Assembly (NCBI RefSeq): GCF_009455635.1
Contig: NZ_QPER01000001.1
Location: forward strand, 1,240,001 to 1,304,000
Reading direction: 5' to 3'
DNA length: 64,000 bases
Source: Paraburkholderia agricolaris
Lineage (GTDB): Bacteria > Pseudomonadota > Gammaproteobacteria > Burkholderiales > Burkholderiaceae
The notes beneath the pieces were generated by a model. It saw only the letters and a program-made list of their open reading frames with translations. It searched no databases and was not told the origin of the DNA. Each line of letters starts with the position of its first letter. Position 1 is the first letter of the stretch. Below are positions 49,876 through 59,223 of this stretch, piece by piece. A program made the translations under genes and the position numbers.

Positions 49876-50367
49876 ATGCCGATGCCATGTTATTTGACGC
49901 TTGAAGGCGCCGATGGGAAGAAGATCGAAGGGTCGTGCGAGATCGACGGTCATCAGGGAAAGATCCTCGTGCAGGCAGCCGACCTGATGGTAGAGCTGCC
50001 GAAGAATCCGCAGACCGGTTTGCCTTCTGGCAAGCGCCAGCACCTGGGACTTACGGTCACGAAGGAAATCGACAAGTCGTCGCCGACGATCCAGCAGGCG
50101 CTATGCGCGGGGCAGACGCTCAAGTCCGCGCTGCTCGAGTTCTTCCACATCACGAAGGAAGGCAAGGAGGAGAAGTACTACAGCATCCAGTTGGCGAACG
50201 CGGCTGTGGTGTCGGCGCGTACGTGGGTGCCGAACTGCCTCGAGCGGGAAAATGCGTCGCTCGGGCACATGGAGACGATCGGCATGACTTACGAAAAAAT
50301 CGTGTGGACGTGGGTCAAGGACGGCATCGAGTCCGAGGACGATTGGCTCAAGCCGAACAAGAGCTAA
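49876..50367 (+). CDS. hcp: T6SS tube protein Hcp (TssD)
   Basis: 163 aa with GGAG seven bases before the ATG. Typical Hcp beta-barrel sequence: MPCYLTLEGADGKKIEGSCE, LGLTVTKEIDKSSPTIQQAL, LLEFFHITKEGKEEKYYSIQ and MTYEKIVWTWVKDGIESEDD. Hexamer rings stack into the inner tube and carry small effectors. No C-terminal extension. Confidence 0.97.
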   Translation: MPMPCYLTLEGADGKKIEGSCEIDGHQGKILVQAADLMVELPKNPQTGLPSGKRQHLGLTVTKEIDKSSPTIQQALCAGQTLKSALLEFFHITKEGKEEKYYSIQLANAAVVSARTWVPNCLERENASLGHMETIGMTYEKIVWTWVKDGIESEDDWLKPNKS

Positions 50368-50386
50368 TGCGCAGGTCAGTCAGGCA

Positions 50387-50827
50387 ATGAGAGAACAGCG
50401 GCTCCTCGAACGCATCGCGGCCTGCGAACGCGCCGAGGAGCGCTCGCACTCGACCCGCGCGGACCTGTTGATGCGCTCGATTCTCGATCATCTCGCGCGC
50501 ATTCTCAACACGCGCCAGGGTTCGGTGCCTTGCGCGCCGGATTTCGGAGTGCCCGACTTCACGAATCTGGCGGGGTCGCTTGAAACCGGCAACCTGGACC
50601 AGGTGATCGACGAAGTGCGGCGGCTCGTGCGCCGCTACGAACCCCGTCTGAAGGAGCCACGCCTGACGTTCCTCGCAGGCGACGGCCCGAAGCTCACGCT
50701 GAGTTTCGCGATCGAGGGGCACATCTCGATCGACCAGCATGACGTGCGGATGAAGGTGATTTCACAGGTGAGCCCGGAAGGGCGCGTCCTGCTTCGGCGA
50801 ATGGATCATGCTGAACACGTACTTTGA
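50387..50827 (+). CDS. tssE: T6SS baseplate protein TssE
   Basis: 146 aa, gp25-like lysozyme-related fold: LLMRSILDHLARILNTRQGS, VPCAPDFGVPDFTNLAGSLE, IDEVRRLVRRYEPRLKEPRL. TssE is part of the baseplate wedge. The 3' end overlaps tssF by 20 bases. Length is typical. Confidence 0.95.
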   Translation: MREQRLLERIAACERAEERSHSTRADLLMRSILDHLARILNTRQGSVPCAPDFGVPDFTNLAGSLETGNLDQVIDEVRRLVRRYEPRLKEPRLTFLAGDGPKLTLSFAIEGHISIDQHDVRMKVISQVSPEGRVLLRRMDHAEHVL

Positions 50828-52550
50828 ACAGGAACTCGGCAGGCTGCGCTCGCTCGCCAGCGAGTTCGCCGAGCTCAACCCGGCGCTCGCTCCGATGCTC
50901 GGCGCGGATGTCGCGCCGGACCCGGACGTCGAGCGGCTGCTCGAAGGGGTCGCGTTCCTGACTGGCCTGATGCGCCAGCGTCTGGACGACGATTTTCCCG
51001 AGTTCGTGCAGACGCTCGTTCAACTGCTGATGCCGCACTTCCTGCGACCGTGGCCCTGCATGACGATCATGCAATTCCAGCCGCAGGGGCCGCTCGGCGG
51101 AACGGTCACGCTGGCTGCGAACATCGCGGTCGCGTCGGTGCCGGTGGATGGCATGCGCACGATCTTTCGCACTTCATTCCCGGTAACCGTCGAGCCGCTC
51201 GCGTTGCGCAGCGCGAGTTGGGACGGTGGAGCGGGCACGCAGCGCAGCCTGCTGCTCGAGTTCGCCTTCGAGGGCGTGACGCCGCAGGCGTGGCAGGGCC
51301 GCAAGCTCGGACTTTATCTGGCGGACGCGATGCCCGATGCGGCACGCCTTCTGTTGTTGCTCGCGCGGTACGTGCGCGAAGTGCACGTGTTCGCGGCCGG
51401 CGAAGCGGTCACGGTGCTGCCGGCGGATTCGATCTCGATCACCGGCCTGCACGCGGACGCGCTACTGCTGCCGCAGAGCGAAAACGCGCACCCGGCGTAC
51501 GAGTTGCTGCGCGAGTACTTTGCGTTTCCCGAGAAGTTTCTGCACATCAGCATTGACGGTTTCGAGCGCTGGCTCGCGCGCGGCAGCAGCGGGCGGTTCT
51601 CACTTCGCGTTGTGTTCGACGAGTTGCCCGACTGGGCGCCCGCGGTGCACGACGAGAGCTTTCTGCTCAACACCACACCGGCCGTCAATCTGTTTGACGC
51701 CCAGGCTCACCCGCTTCATCTCGATGACCGCCAGCCTGCGTGGCAGCTGCAATTCCCGCAGAAGGACGGACGCCATTTGACGCAGGTCTTTTCGATCGAA
51801 CAGGTGAGCGGTTACGCGGACGGCGAGACGCAACGCTACGTGGCGTTCGGCACGGCAAACGCGGACGAGCCCGTTTATCACACGACACTGCGCGAATCGC
51901 CGCTGCGCGAGGGCGTCGATTGCCATATCAGCGTCGTGCAGCCTCGCGACGGCGCGGGCAATGCGCGCGGCGAGCCACGCGAGAGCGCGACACGAACCCT
52001 GTCCGTCGATGCGCTTTGCACCCACGGCGCGCTGCCCGAAGTATTGCGGCTGGGCGATATCTGCCATCCCACCGACAGCTCGCCGGCCCGCATGAACTTT
52101 CGCAACATCCGGCGCATATCGCCGTACCGGGTGCCGGTGCTCGATCAGCGGCTGCTCTGGCGGCTCGTGTCGCAACTGAATCTGAATCACCGGCAGCTCG
52201 CCGGTCGCGACCAGCTGTGCGCGCTGCTCGCATTGCAGTTCACCGGCGGGCGCAGCACGCCGGCGGACGCCGCGCATCAGCGTCGCGTCGACGCCATCGA
52301 ATCGTTTGCGGTCAAGCCCGCGGACCGGCTGATGAACGGCCTGCTCGTCAGCGGTTGCGAGATCGAGCTGGTTTGCCGCAGCGATGCCTTCATGAACATC
52401 GGCGGCCTGTTTCTGTTCGGCGCGGTGCTAGACGATTTTTTCGCCGGCACCGTCGCGCTGAACGCGTTTTCCGCGTTGTCCATCACGGACTCGCTCACCG
52501 GGGGCAAGCTGCAATGGCCAGCGAAAATCGGTCAACAACACCTGCTCTAG
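50808..52550 (+). CDS. tssF: T6SS baseplate protein TssF
   Basis: 580 aa starting MLNTYFEQELGRLRSLASEF, the conserved TssF opening, followed by LLEGVAFLTGLMRQRLDDDF, LVQLLMPHFLRPWPCMTIMQ and later YPTEGGSPARMNFRNIRRIS-like sequence (HPTDSSPARMNFRNIRRISP). With TssG and TssE it builds the wedge. It overlaps tssE and tssG. Confidence 0.96.
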   Translation: MLNTYFEQELGRLRSLASEFAELNPALAPMLGADVAPDPDVERLLEGVAFLTGLMRQRLDDDFPEFVQTLVQLLMPHFLRPWPCMTIMQFQPQGPLGGTVTLAANIAVASVPVDGMRTIFRTSFPVTVEPLALRSASWDGGAGTQRSLLLEFAFEGVTPQAWQGRKLGLYLADAMPDAARLLLLLARYVREVHVFAAGEAVTVLPADSISITGLHADALLLPQSENAHPAYELLREYFAFPEKFLHISIDGFERWLARGSSGRFSLRVVFDELPDWAPAVHDESFLLNTTPAVNLFDAQAHPLHLDDRQPAWQLQFPQKDGRHLTQVFSIEQVSGYADGETQRYVAFGTANADEPVYHTTLRESPLREGVDCHISVVQPRDGAGNARGEPRESATRTLSVDALCTHGALPEVLRLGDICHPTDSSPARMNFRNIRRISPYRVPVLDQRLLWRLVSQLNLNHRQLAGRDQLCALLALQFTGGRSTPADAAHQRRVDAIESFAVKPADRLMNGLLVSGCEIELVCRSDAFMNIGGLFLFGAVLDDFFAGTVALNAFSALSITDSLTGGKLQWPAKIGQQHLL

Positions 52551-53524
52551 ACCTGCGCGCGCGGCAGGGCGCCGACTACAACTTCTTTCAGGCGCTGCGC
52601 GTGCTGCGCGGCGGCTTCGCCACGCGCGCGCAGTTCGAGTCGGCGGTGCGCTTCCAGGCGAATCTCAGCCTCGCGTTCCCGCGCTCGGACATCGAACGGA
52701 TCGACGTGGACGAGGCGGGCAGGATCCGCATCGTCGCGAACTTCTTCGGACTCTACGGTGTCGCGTCGCCCCTGCCGACGTTCTATACCGAAGACCTGAT
52801 CGACGAGTCGCGCAGCGGCGGCCGGGCCATGCGCGACATGATCGACATTGTCCATAACGTGCTGTATCCGATGCTGTTTCAGGCGTGGGAAAAGAACCGC
52901 CTGTGGCTCGCGGCCGGCGAGCAGGACGACATGCGCCGGCGCGATCTGCTGATGGCGCTGGTGGGACGCATGGGCCACGCGCCCGATCCGGCCGACGACG
53001 CGTTGCGCCTGCGTTTTGCCGGACTGACGTCGCACCGGCCGCGCTCCGCGCTCGCGCTGCGCACCCTGGTGCGCGGCCTCACCGGTTTGCGCGACGTGCG
53101 CGTCGAGAGCTGCGTGCAGAACGACGCGACGGTACCCGCGAACGCGCATTGCCTGCTTGGCGTGGCCCGGCTTGGCGCTACGCTGGTCGGCAGGCAGGTC
53201 GCGCGACGCAGCGGCGTCGTGGATATTTATCTGGCTGGCTTCGGCACGCTCGAGCTTGCCGCGCTGCTGCCGGGCGGTGCGCTGTGGCGGCGTCTCACGG
53301 CTCAGTTGCGGTCGTTTCTCGAGGCACCGCTCGTGTGCCGTCTGCTTCTTACGCCGCGCACCGACGCCGGCTGCGAGCTCGAACTCGGCGCGCGCGACGC
53401 GGGGCGGCTCGGCATGAATACCTGGCTCGGTGGCGCACGGCCCGGCGTGCCACTGGAAACGGTGATGCTGACGCTCTTCGGCGCCGGCGCTGTGCGTTCG
53501 TTCGATCAAGGAGATTTTGCATGA
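52514..53524 (+). CDS. tssG: T6SS baseplate protein TssG
   Basis: 336 aa from the ATG at 52514, which overlaps the 3' end of tssF by 37 bases; the open frame further upstream over tssF is a shadow. The conserved YNFFQALRVLRGG, RFQANLSLAFPRSDIERIDV, NFFGLYGVASPLPTFYTEDL and MNTWLGGARPG motifs mark TssG. It binds TssF and TssK. Overlaps tssH by 4 bases. Confidence 0.95.
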   Translation: MASENRSTTPALDLRARQGADYNFFQALRVLRGGFATRAQFESAVRFQANLSLAFPRSDIERIDVDEAGRIRIVANFFGLYGVASPLPTFYTEDLIDESRSGGRAMRDMIDIVHNVLYPMLFQAWEKNRLWLAAGEQDDMRRRDLLMALVGRMGHAPDPADDALRLRFAGLTSHRPRSALALRTLVRGLTGLRDVRVESCVQNDATVPANAHCLLGVARLGATLVGRQVARRSGVVDIYLAGFGTLELAALLPGGALWRRLTAQLRSFLEAPLVCRLLLTPRTDAGCELELGARDAGRLGMNTWLGGARPGVPLETVMLTLFGAGAVRSFDQGDFA

Positions 53525-56295
53525 TCCAGCTTGGCCTCAAGCCGCTGTTCGCGCGGCTCAATATCCATAATCGGGCCGCGCTCGAAGATGCCGCCGGCTT
53601 TGCGTTGTCGCGCAACCACTATGAGATCACCGTCGAGCATCTGCTGCGCAAGCTGCTCGACGAGCCGTCCGCGGACGTACCGCTGCTGCTCGGGCAGGAG
53701 GGCGTCGACGTGGCCCGTCTGCGCGACGCGCTGGAGCGGCAACTCGCCGGGCTGAATACCCGCAACACGGGGCGGCCGGTGTTCTCGCCGCTTCTGAGCG
53801 AGTGGCTGCAGGACGCGTGGCTCGTCGCGTCGGTCACACTCGGGCAAGAACAGATTCGCGGTGCCGGGCTGTTGCTCGCGCTGCTCGAACGGCGTGGCTA
53901 CTACGTGGCCGGTTCGGCCTACGCCGCGGCGCTGGAGGCCGTGTCCGCCGAGCGTGTGCGCGACGCGTTCGCGGCGGTGAGCGAGCAGTCGTGCGAGGGC
54001 GGTACGCCGCGCGCCGAAGGCGCGAGCGGCGCCCGCGATGATGGCGCGGCGGCGCGCGGCGACTCCGCGCTCGCGCGGTTTTGCGAGGACTTCACCGCGA
54101 AGGCGGCGGCGGGCCGGATCGATCCGGTGTTTGGCCGTGACGCCGAGATTCGGCAGATGGTCGATATCCTCGCGCGGCGGCGCAAAAACAATCCGATTTG
54201 CGTCGGCGAGCCGGGCGTGGGCAAGACCGCGGTGGTCGAAGGGCTTGCGCTGCGCATCGCCACCGGCGACGTGCCAGGCAATCTGGCCGGCGCGCGTCTT
54301 CTCGGACTCGACCTCGGGTTGCTCGAGGCGGGTGCGAGCGTCAAAGGCGAGTTCGAGAGCCGCCTGCGCGGCGTGATCGACGAGGTGAAGGCATCGACCC
54401 AGCCCATCATTCTCTTCATCGACGAAGCGCACATGATGGTCGGCGCGGGCGGTCAGACGGGTGGCGGCGACGCGGCGAACCTGCTCAAGCCGGCGCTGGC
54501 GCGCGGGGAGCTGCGCACGATCGCGGCGACCACATGGCGTGAGTACAAGAAGTACTTCGAGAAGGACCCGGCGCTCGCCCGCCGCTTCCAGGTCGTGAAG
54601 CTCGACGAACCCGACGTGGCGACCACCGTGCAGATTCTGCGCGGCCTCAGGACAGCCTATGAGGCGAGCCACGGCGTGATGATTCGCGACGAGGCGCTGG
54701 TCGCGGCCGCCACGCTGTCGCACCGTTATATCACGGGCCGGCAGTTGCCTGACAAAGCTGTCGACCTGCTCGACACCGCCGCGGCGCGCGTGAAAATCGC
54801 GCTCGCCGTGAAGCCGGCGGCGGTGGAGCGCATCGAGCGCACGCTGGCCGCGCTCATCCGCGAAGCCGACGCGTTGACGCGCGACGCATCGTTCGGCTAC
54901 GGCGATCAGGCGCCACGGCTGGCAGATATCGCGGCGGAGCGCGCGGCGCTCGACACTGAACTCGACGCCCTGACGAAGCGCTGGCAGGCGGAGCGTGCGG
55001 CAATGCGCGATCTGCTCGACGCCCGTCGCGAAGAGGCGGATGACGCGGCCGTAACGGCGCATCGCGGGTCGGCCGTCGACGACGCGCCGGCCGACCCGCG
55101 CCGGTGTGCCGCCGCGGCGCTGCGCGAACTGCAGGGCGACGATCCGCTGCTGTTTGCCGATGTCGACGCGGACACCGTGGCGAAGGTTGTGTCGGACTGG
55201 ACCGGCGTGCCGCTCGGACGCATCCAGCGCGATCGCGCGGCCATCGTCATGAGCCTCGCCGACACGCTGAAGAGCCGTATCCGCGGCCAGGACGCGGCGC
55301 TCGAGCGGATCGCCGTCCAGATCAAGGCGGCCTCGTCGGGGCTGAAGGACCCGACCCAGCCGCTCGGTGTGTTTCTGCTGGCTGGTCCGAGCGGCGTGGG
55401 CAAGACGGAAACGGCGCTGGCCGTTGCGGACATGCTGTTCGGCGGCGAGCAGTCGCTCGTCACGATCAACATGAGCGAGTTTCAGGAGCGTCACACCACG
55501 AGCCGGCTCGTCGGCTCGCCGCCGGGCTACGTCGGTTATGGCGAGGGTGGTCTGCTGACCGAGGCTGTGCGTCAACGGCCGTATGCGACCGTGCTGCTCG
55601 ACGAGGTGGAAAAAGCTCACCTCGACGTGGTCAATCTGTTCTACCAGGTGTTCGACAAAGGCGTGCTGTGCGACGGCGAAGGGCGTGATATCGACTTTAG
55701 CAATACCGTCGTGTTTCTCACCTCGAATCTCGCCGCCGAGCAGATCGCGGCAGCATGCGAACGGGCGGCGGCGCAGGGCGTCGAGGCAGATCTCGACAGC
55801 GTCGTGCGCGAGATTCATCCGGTGCTGGCTCGGCATTTCAAGCCTGCCTTGCTCGCGCGCACGACCGTCGTGCCGTTTCTCTCGCTGCCGCCCGCTGCGC
55901 TGCGCGGGATCGTCACGCTCAAGCTCGCGAAGATCGCGCAGCGGCTGCTGGCCGGCAATCGCGTGGCGCTCACGTTCGCGCCGGAAGTCGCGGACGCGAT
56001 TACACAGCGGTGCACCGAGGTGGACAGCGGGGCGCGTAACATCGACTTCATCATTCGCCGCCACGTGCTGCCGCAACTGTCCGATGTGCTGCTCGCGGCT
56101 CAATGCGATGGACGCACGCCCGGCGCGCTGCATATGAGTGTCGACGCCGGCGGCCAGTGGATCGTGAGCGAGACGCCTGGCGGAGCGACTGACGCAGACC
56201 CCGCCGTCCCTGGGGCGGGTCTCGATCCGGCCATGATTTTGCCTGAGGCCGCGCCGATTGCGGCAGCGGCGGCGCTGGAGGAGGATTCGGCATGA
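53521..56295 (+). CDS. tssH: T6SS sheath-recycling ATPase TssH (ClpV)
   Basis: 924 aa from the ATG at 53521 (GGAG seven bases before). The N-terminal Clp repeat region (ALEDAAGFALSRNHYEITVE, HLLRKLLDEPSADVP) is followed by AAA+ domain 1 with Walker A GEPGVGKTAVVEG (about 230) and Walker B FIDEAHMMVGAGG, a middle coiled coil, and AAA+ domain 2 with GPSGVGKTETALA (about 621) and NMSEFQERHTTSRLVGSPPG. ClpV hexamers disassemble contracted TssB-TssC sheaths. The open frame upstream to 52885 is a shadow over tssG. All ATPase motifs are intact. Confidence 0.97.
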   Translation: MIQLGLKPLFARLNIHNRAALEDAAGFALSRNHYEITVEHLLRKLLDEPSADVPLLLGQEGVDVARLRDALERQLAGLNTRNTGRPVFSPLLSEWLQDAWLVASVTLGQEQIRGAGLLLALLERRGYYVAGSAYAAALEAVSAERVRDAFAAVSEQSCEGGTPRAEGASGARDDGAAARGDSALARFCEDFTAKAAAGRIDPVFGRDAEIRQMVDILARRRKNNPICVGEPGVGKTAVVEGLALRIATGDVPGNLAGARLLGLDLGLLEAGASVKGEFESRLRGVIDEVKASTQPIILFIDEAHMMVGAGGQTGGGDAANLLKPALARGELRTIAATTWREYKKYFEKDPALARRFQVVKLDEPDVATTVQILRGLRTAYEASHGVMIRDEALVAAATLSHRYITGRQLPDKAVDLLDTAAARVKIALAVKPAAVERIERTLAALIREADALTRDASFGYGDQAPRLADIAAERAALDTELDALTKRWQAERAAMRDLLDARREEADDAAVTAHRGSAVDDAPADPRRCAAAALRELQGDDPLLFADVDADTVAKVVSDWTGVPLGRIQRDRAAIVMSLADTLKSRIRGQDAALERIAVQIKAASSGLKDPTQPLGVFLLAGPSGVGKTETALAVADMLFGGEQSLVTINMSEFQERHTTSRLVGSPPGYVGYGEGGLLTEAVRQRPYATVLLDEVEKAHLDVVNLFYQVFDKGVLCDGEGRDIDFSNTVVFLTSNLAAEQIAAACERAAAQGVEADLDSVVREIHPVLARHFKPALLARTTVVPFLSLPPAALRGIVTLKLAKIAQRLLAGNRVALTFAPEVADAITQRCTEVDSGARNIDFIIRRHVLPQLSDVLLAAQCDGRTPGALHMSVDAGGQWIVSETPGGATDADPAVPGAGLDPAMILPEAAPIAAAAALEEDSA

Positions 56296-57074
56296 CGCGC
56301 CTGCATAGTCCGCGCGCAGCCGCGATTCGCCGCGTGACTCAGGGCGTGCTGCGATGGCCTGGCCTGGTCTTGCCCGCCGTGCTGCTGGCGGGATGCGGCA
56401 CGGTCAACGGCATGCTGGGCGGCAACTCGGGCACCGATGCGCTCGCCAAGCTCAAATGGTCCTACGCCGCCGACGCCATCCACATTGCCTGGCAAGCCGA
56501 CCCCCGCCTCAATGAAGCGGACGGCCAGCCGCACGCGCTGTCGCTGGTCGCCGTGCAGATGACGGACGCGAGCGCATTCGCGCCATACGCGGCGTCGCCG
56601 GCCAGGCTCGCGCAGTTGCTCAGTGCGTCGATGCCGCCTGCCGGGCTGCTGTCCTTGCGGGCCTTCTTCGTGCAACCGGGCGAAAACGGCTCGATCGTGC
56701 TACCGCGGGTCGAGAGCGCGCAGTACGTCGGCATCGCGGCGGGCTATTACGACATGGACAGCGCCCGCGTGACCAGGCTCTACCGGATCGGCGTGGATGT
56801 CGCGACCAGCGGTTGGGTCGTCAAACATCGCGAGGCGGCGCCGGTGCCGCTGCAGATCTCCTTGCAGCTTGGACGCAGCGGCTTCGTCGGCAGCGAACAG
56901 GCTGGTGTGCCGGCGAGCGCGCCGTTGCGCACGCCGCCGCGGGCTGGCGAGATACCGGTGCCGGCCGAGCTGCCGCGCGGCACCGGCAATGACGCCGGCA
57001 CGCCAGCCACGAACGACGAGGTGGGGCCGGCGGCGCAACCCGCAGCGCAATCAGCAATACCGCCGGCAGGCTAG
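56292..57074 (+). CDS. tssJ: T6SS outer-membrane lipoprotein TssJ
   Basis: 260 aa, overlapping tssH by 4 bases. A lipoprotein signal ends LPAVLLAGC, acylated Cys35. The transthyretin-like TssJ body is seen in LKWSYAADAIHIAWQADPRL, ALSLVAVQMTDASAFAPYAA and FFVQPGENGSIVLPRVESAQ followed by YVGIAAGYYDMDSAR. A Pro/Ala-rich extension of about 70 residues at the C-terminus is longer than usual. TssJ anchors TssM to the outer membrane. Confidence 0.93.
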   Translation: MTRLHSPRAAAIRRVTQGVLRWPGLVLPAVLLAGCGTVNGMLGGNSGTDALAKLKWSYAADAIHIAWQADPRLNEADGQPHALSLVAVQMTDASAFAPYAASPARLAQLLSASMPPAGLLSLRAFFVQPGENGSIVLPRVESAQYVGIAAGYYDMDSARVTRLYRIGVDVATSGWVVKHREAAPVPLQISLQLGRSGFVGSEQAGVPASAPLRTPPRAGEIPVPAELPRGTGNDAGTPATNDEVGPAAQPAAQSAIPPAG

Positions 57075-57144
57075 TTACACAGAATCCAGATGAAGGAAAC
57101 CCGATGACCCGGACGCAAATCGCCGTTGCCGTGAAGGAGCGCGC

Positions 57145-58527
57145 ATGAATCACGACGTGCCGCTTTACTGGCACCAAGGGCAGCTCCTGCAGCCTCAACA
57201 CCTGCAGCACACCGACCAGCTCAACGCGCGTCGCGTGGCGCATGCACTGGACGGCTTCGTGCCGCATGGGTGGGGGATGGAAAGCGTGCAGATCGCCGAG
57301 TCGGCACTCACGGGCGGCCAGTTCGTGCTCGCCTCGTTGACCGCGCGTTTTCGCGACGGCACCTGGGTCCAGTACCCGGGAAACGCGCTGGTCGAGGCGC
57401 GCAGCTTCAGCGCGGGAGAACTTGCCGAGCAGGCGCGGGTGGTTTATGTGGGAATCCGACGCATGGCGCCGGGGGAGGCCAATTGCGGCGTGTTCGCCAC
57501 GCGCGACGACGCGGCGCGCGCCTCGACGCGCTTTGCCGTGCTGAGCGAACCGGACCTCGTGGCCGACGAGCTGGCGGGGGCGGCGTCTGCGCAGGTGCGG
57601 CCGATGTACCACGTGCTGCGGCTCTTCTGGAACACGGAACTGGACGAACTCGCGCAGTACGACCTGCTGCCGGTCGCGGCGCTCGACATGGTGGGGGGCA
57701 ACGTCCGCCTCGCGCCGGCGTTCGTGCCGCCCGTCGTGAATCTCGGCGCGAGTGCCGTGCTGACGCAGACGGTGCGCAACGTGCGCGACGAACTGCTCGG
57801 CCGCGCGCACCAGCTCGAAGGCAACAAGATGGCCACCGACATGATGACGGTCGGGATCGACAGCGCGCAGCTGCGGGTGATGATGGCGCTCGGGCTCTTC
57901 AGCCGCTACGCGCCGCTGCTCTCGCAACTGGTCGAAACGGCGCAGACACATCCGTGGCACGTCTACGGCGTGCTACGCCAGCTTGCCGGCGAACTGAGCC
58001 TGTTCAGCAGCCGCTTTGACATGCTCGGCCGCGGCGCTGACGGCAAGGCCGCAATCGAACCGTACCGTCACGAGGACGCTGGCGGGCAGATCGCGGCGAT
58101 CGCCGCGTTCATCACCACGATGCTCAACGAGATCACATTCGGCCCGGATCAGGTGATTCCGCTCGAACGCGTCGACGACGTGTGGACGGCCGACTTGCCC
58201 GAGAGTTTCGTGACCGGCCGGAATCGCTATTACCTGATCGTTTCCGGTATCGACGACGCCGAGACCGGCACGGCCTTCGCGCAGCAGGCGCGGCTCGCGA
58301 CGCCGTCGGAGTTGCCCAGGCTGGTGTCGCATGCGCTCGCCGGCCTCGAACTGTTGCATCTCGCGGTGCCGCCGGCCGGCATGCCGCGCAGGCACGACGC
58401 GTCGTGCTTTCGCATCGAAACGGTGAGCGATGGCTGGGCTGCCGTGGTTCGCGAGCGCGGGATTGCGCTCTTTTACGGTGGCGCGTCGGAAACGCTTGCC
58501 GCGGAACTCGTCATGGTGCGGAGATAG
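57145..58527 (+). CDS. tssK: T6SS baseplate-membrane connector TssK
   Basis: 460 aa with AAGGAG before the ATG. The start MNHDVPLYWHQGQLLQPQHL is the conserved TssK signature, with LFWNTELDELAQYDLLPVAA, LSLFSSRFDMLGRGADGKAA-like central part and C-terminal RLVSHALAGLELLHLAVPPA. TssK links the baseplate to TssL/TssM. The 70-base gap before it holds no other feature. Confidence 0.95.
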   Translation: MNHDVPLYWHQGQLLQPQHLQHTDQLNARRVAHALDGFVPHGWGMESVQIAESALTGGQFVLASLTARFRDGTWVQYPGNALVEARSFSAGELAEQARVVYVGIRRMAPGEANCGVFATRDDAARASTRFAVLSEPDLVADELAGAASAQVRPMYHVLRLFWNTELDELAQYDLLPVAALDMVGGNVRLAPAFVPPVVNLGASAVLTQTVRNVRDELLGRAHQLEGNKMATDMMTVGIDSAQLRVMMALGLFSRYAPLLSQLVETAQTHPWHVYGVLRQLAGELSLFSSRFDMLGRGADGKAAIEPYRHEDAGGQIAAIAAFITTMLNEITFGPDQVIPLERVDDVWTADLPESFVTGRNRYYLIVSGIDDAETGTAFAQQARLATPSELPRLVSHALAGLELLHLAVPPAGMPRRHDASCFRIETVSDGWAAVVRERGIALFYGGASETLAAELVMVRR

Positions 58528-58530
58528 ACG

Positions 58531-59223
58531 ATGCGACTGGCCAGTTGCTGGACGCCCTTGATCGAGTACGCGACCGCCACGTTCGACGTCGAGCGCGCGC
58601 GGCCGCATGGCGAGCCGTCGGCGGCAAGCGGGGTGGCCGCGGCCACCGTGGTTGCGCGCGAGCTGCTCGACCGGCTGGAAGCCGCGCAGAAGCGTGCGGG
58701 CGACGAAGGCCATTCGGCTTTCGCCGTGCATGAGTCGCTGTTCGCAGTGGTTGCGTGGCTCGACGAGCGCGCGATGAACAGCGCGTGGGACGGCGCCGCG
58801 GCGTGGCGCGCCGCGCCGCTTCAGCAAACCTGCTTCGGCACGGTGCGCGCAGGCGCCGAATTCTATGAGCGACTCGATGCGTTGCCCGACGATGCCGCGC
58901 AGGTTCGCGAAACATTCGCACTGATGCTGCTGCTCGGTTTTCGCGGACGCTTCGCAACGCGGCCGGCCGCCGAATTCGCGAGTTACCGGAATGCATTGCT
59001 GGAGCAGGTGGTGGAGGAACTCAGAATGGCGCCGCTCAATGCTCATGCGCCGCTCTTCCCCCAGCCCGATGCCGCACCGCCCACGCGCCCCCGTTTACAG
59101 CGCAGCGCCACGATGATCGCTGTGCTGCTGGTGGCGGTTCCGGTCGTCTTCCTGGCGGGCATGATTGGGCTCTACGACGTGCTGCTGTCGCTTCTTTCCT
59201 CCAACGTGATGGCAGGCCCCTAA
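58531..59223 (+). CDS. tssL: T6SS inner-membrane protein TssL (DotU)
   Basis: 230 aa. The cytoplasmic DotU domain shows LLDRLEAAQKRAGDEGHSAF, ESLFAVVAWLDERAMNSAW, FYERLDALPDDAAQVRETFA and LLLGFRGRFATRPAAEFASY. One C-terminal membrane helix (MIAVLLVAVPVVFLAGMIGL) ends the protein. There is no periplasmic peptidoglycan-binding extension, unlike 'evolved' TssL proteins. The stop overlaps the tssM start. Confidence 0.96.
   Translation: MRLASCWTPLIEYATATFDVERARPHGEPSAASGVAAATVVARELLDRLEAAQKRAGDEGHSAFAVHESLFAVVAWLDERAMNSAWDGAAAWRAAPLQQTCFGTVRAGAEFYERLDALPDDAAQVRETFALMLLLGFRGRFATRPAAEFASYRNALLEQVVEELRMAPLNAHAPLFPQPDAAPPTRPRLQRSATMIAVLLVAVPVVFLAGMIGLYDVLLSLLSSNVMAGP

Noticed and set aside
51740..52513. 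Upstream part of the open frame containing tssG
   Set aside because: Overlaps tssF; the conserved TssG sequence begins at the ATG at 52514.
52885..53520. Upstream part of the open frame containing tssH
   Set aside because: Overlaps tssG; ClpV homology begins at 53521 with its own ribosome site.
57073..57080. GTTACACA before tssK as a -10 element
   Set aside because: No GAAC-type element 15-16 bases upstream; lies within the tssJ-tssK junction of one operon.
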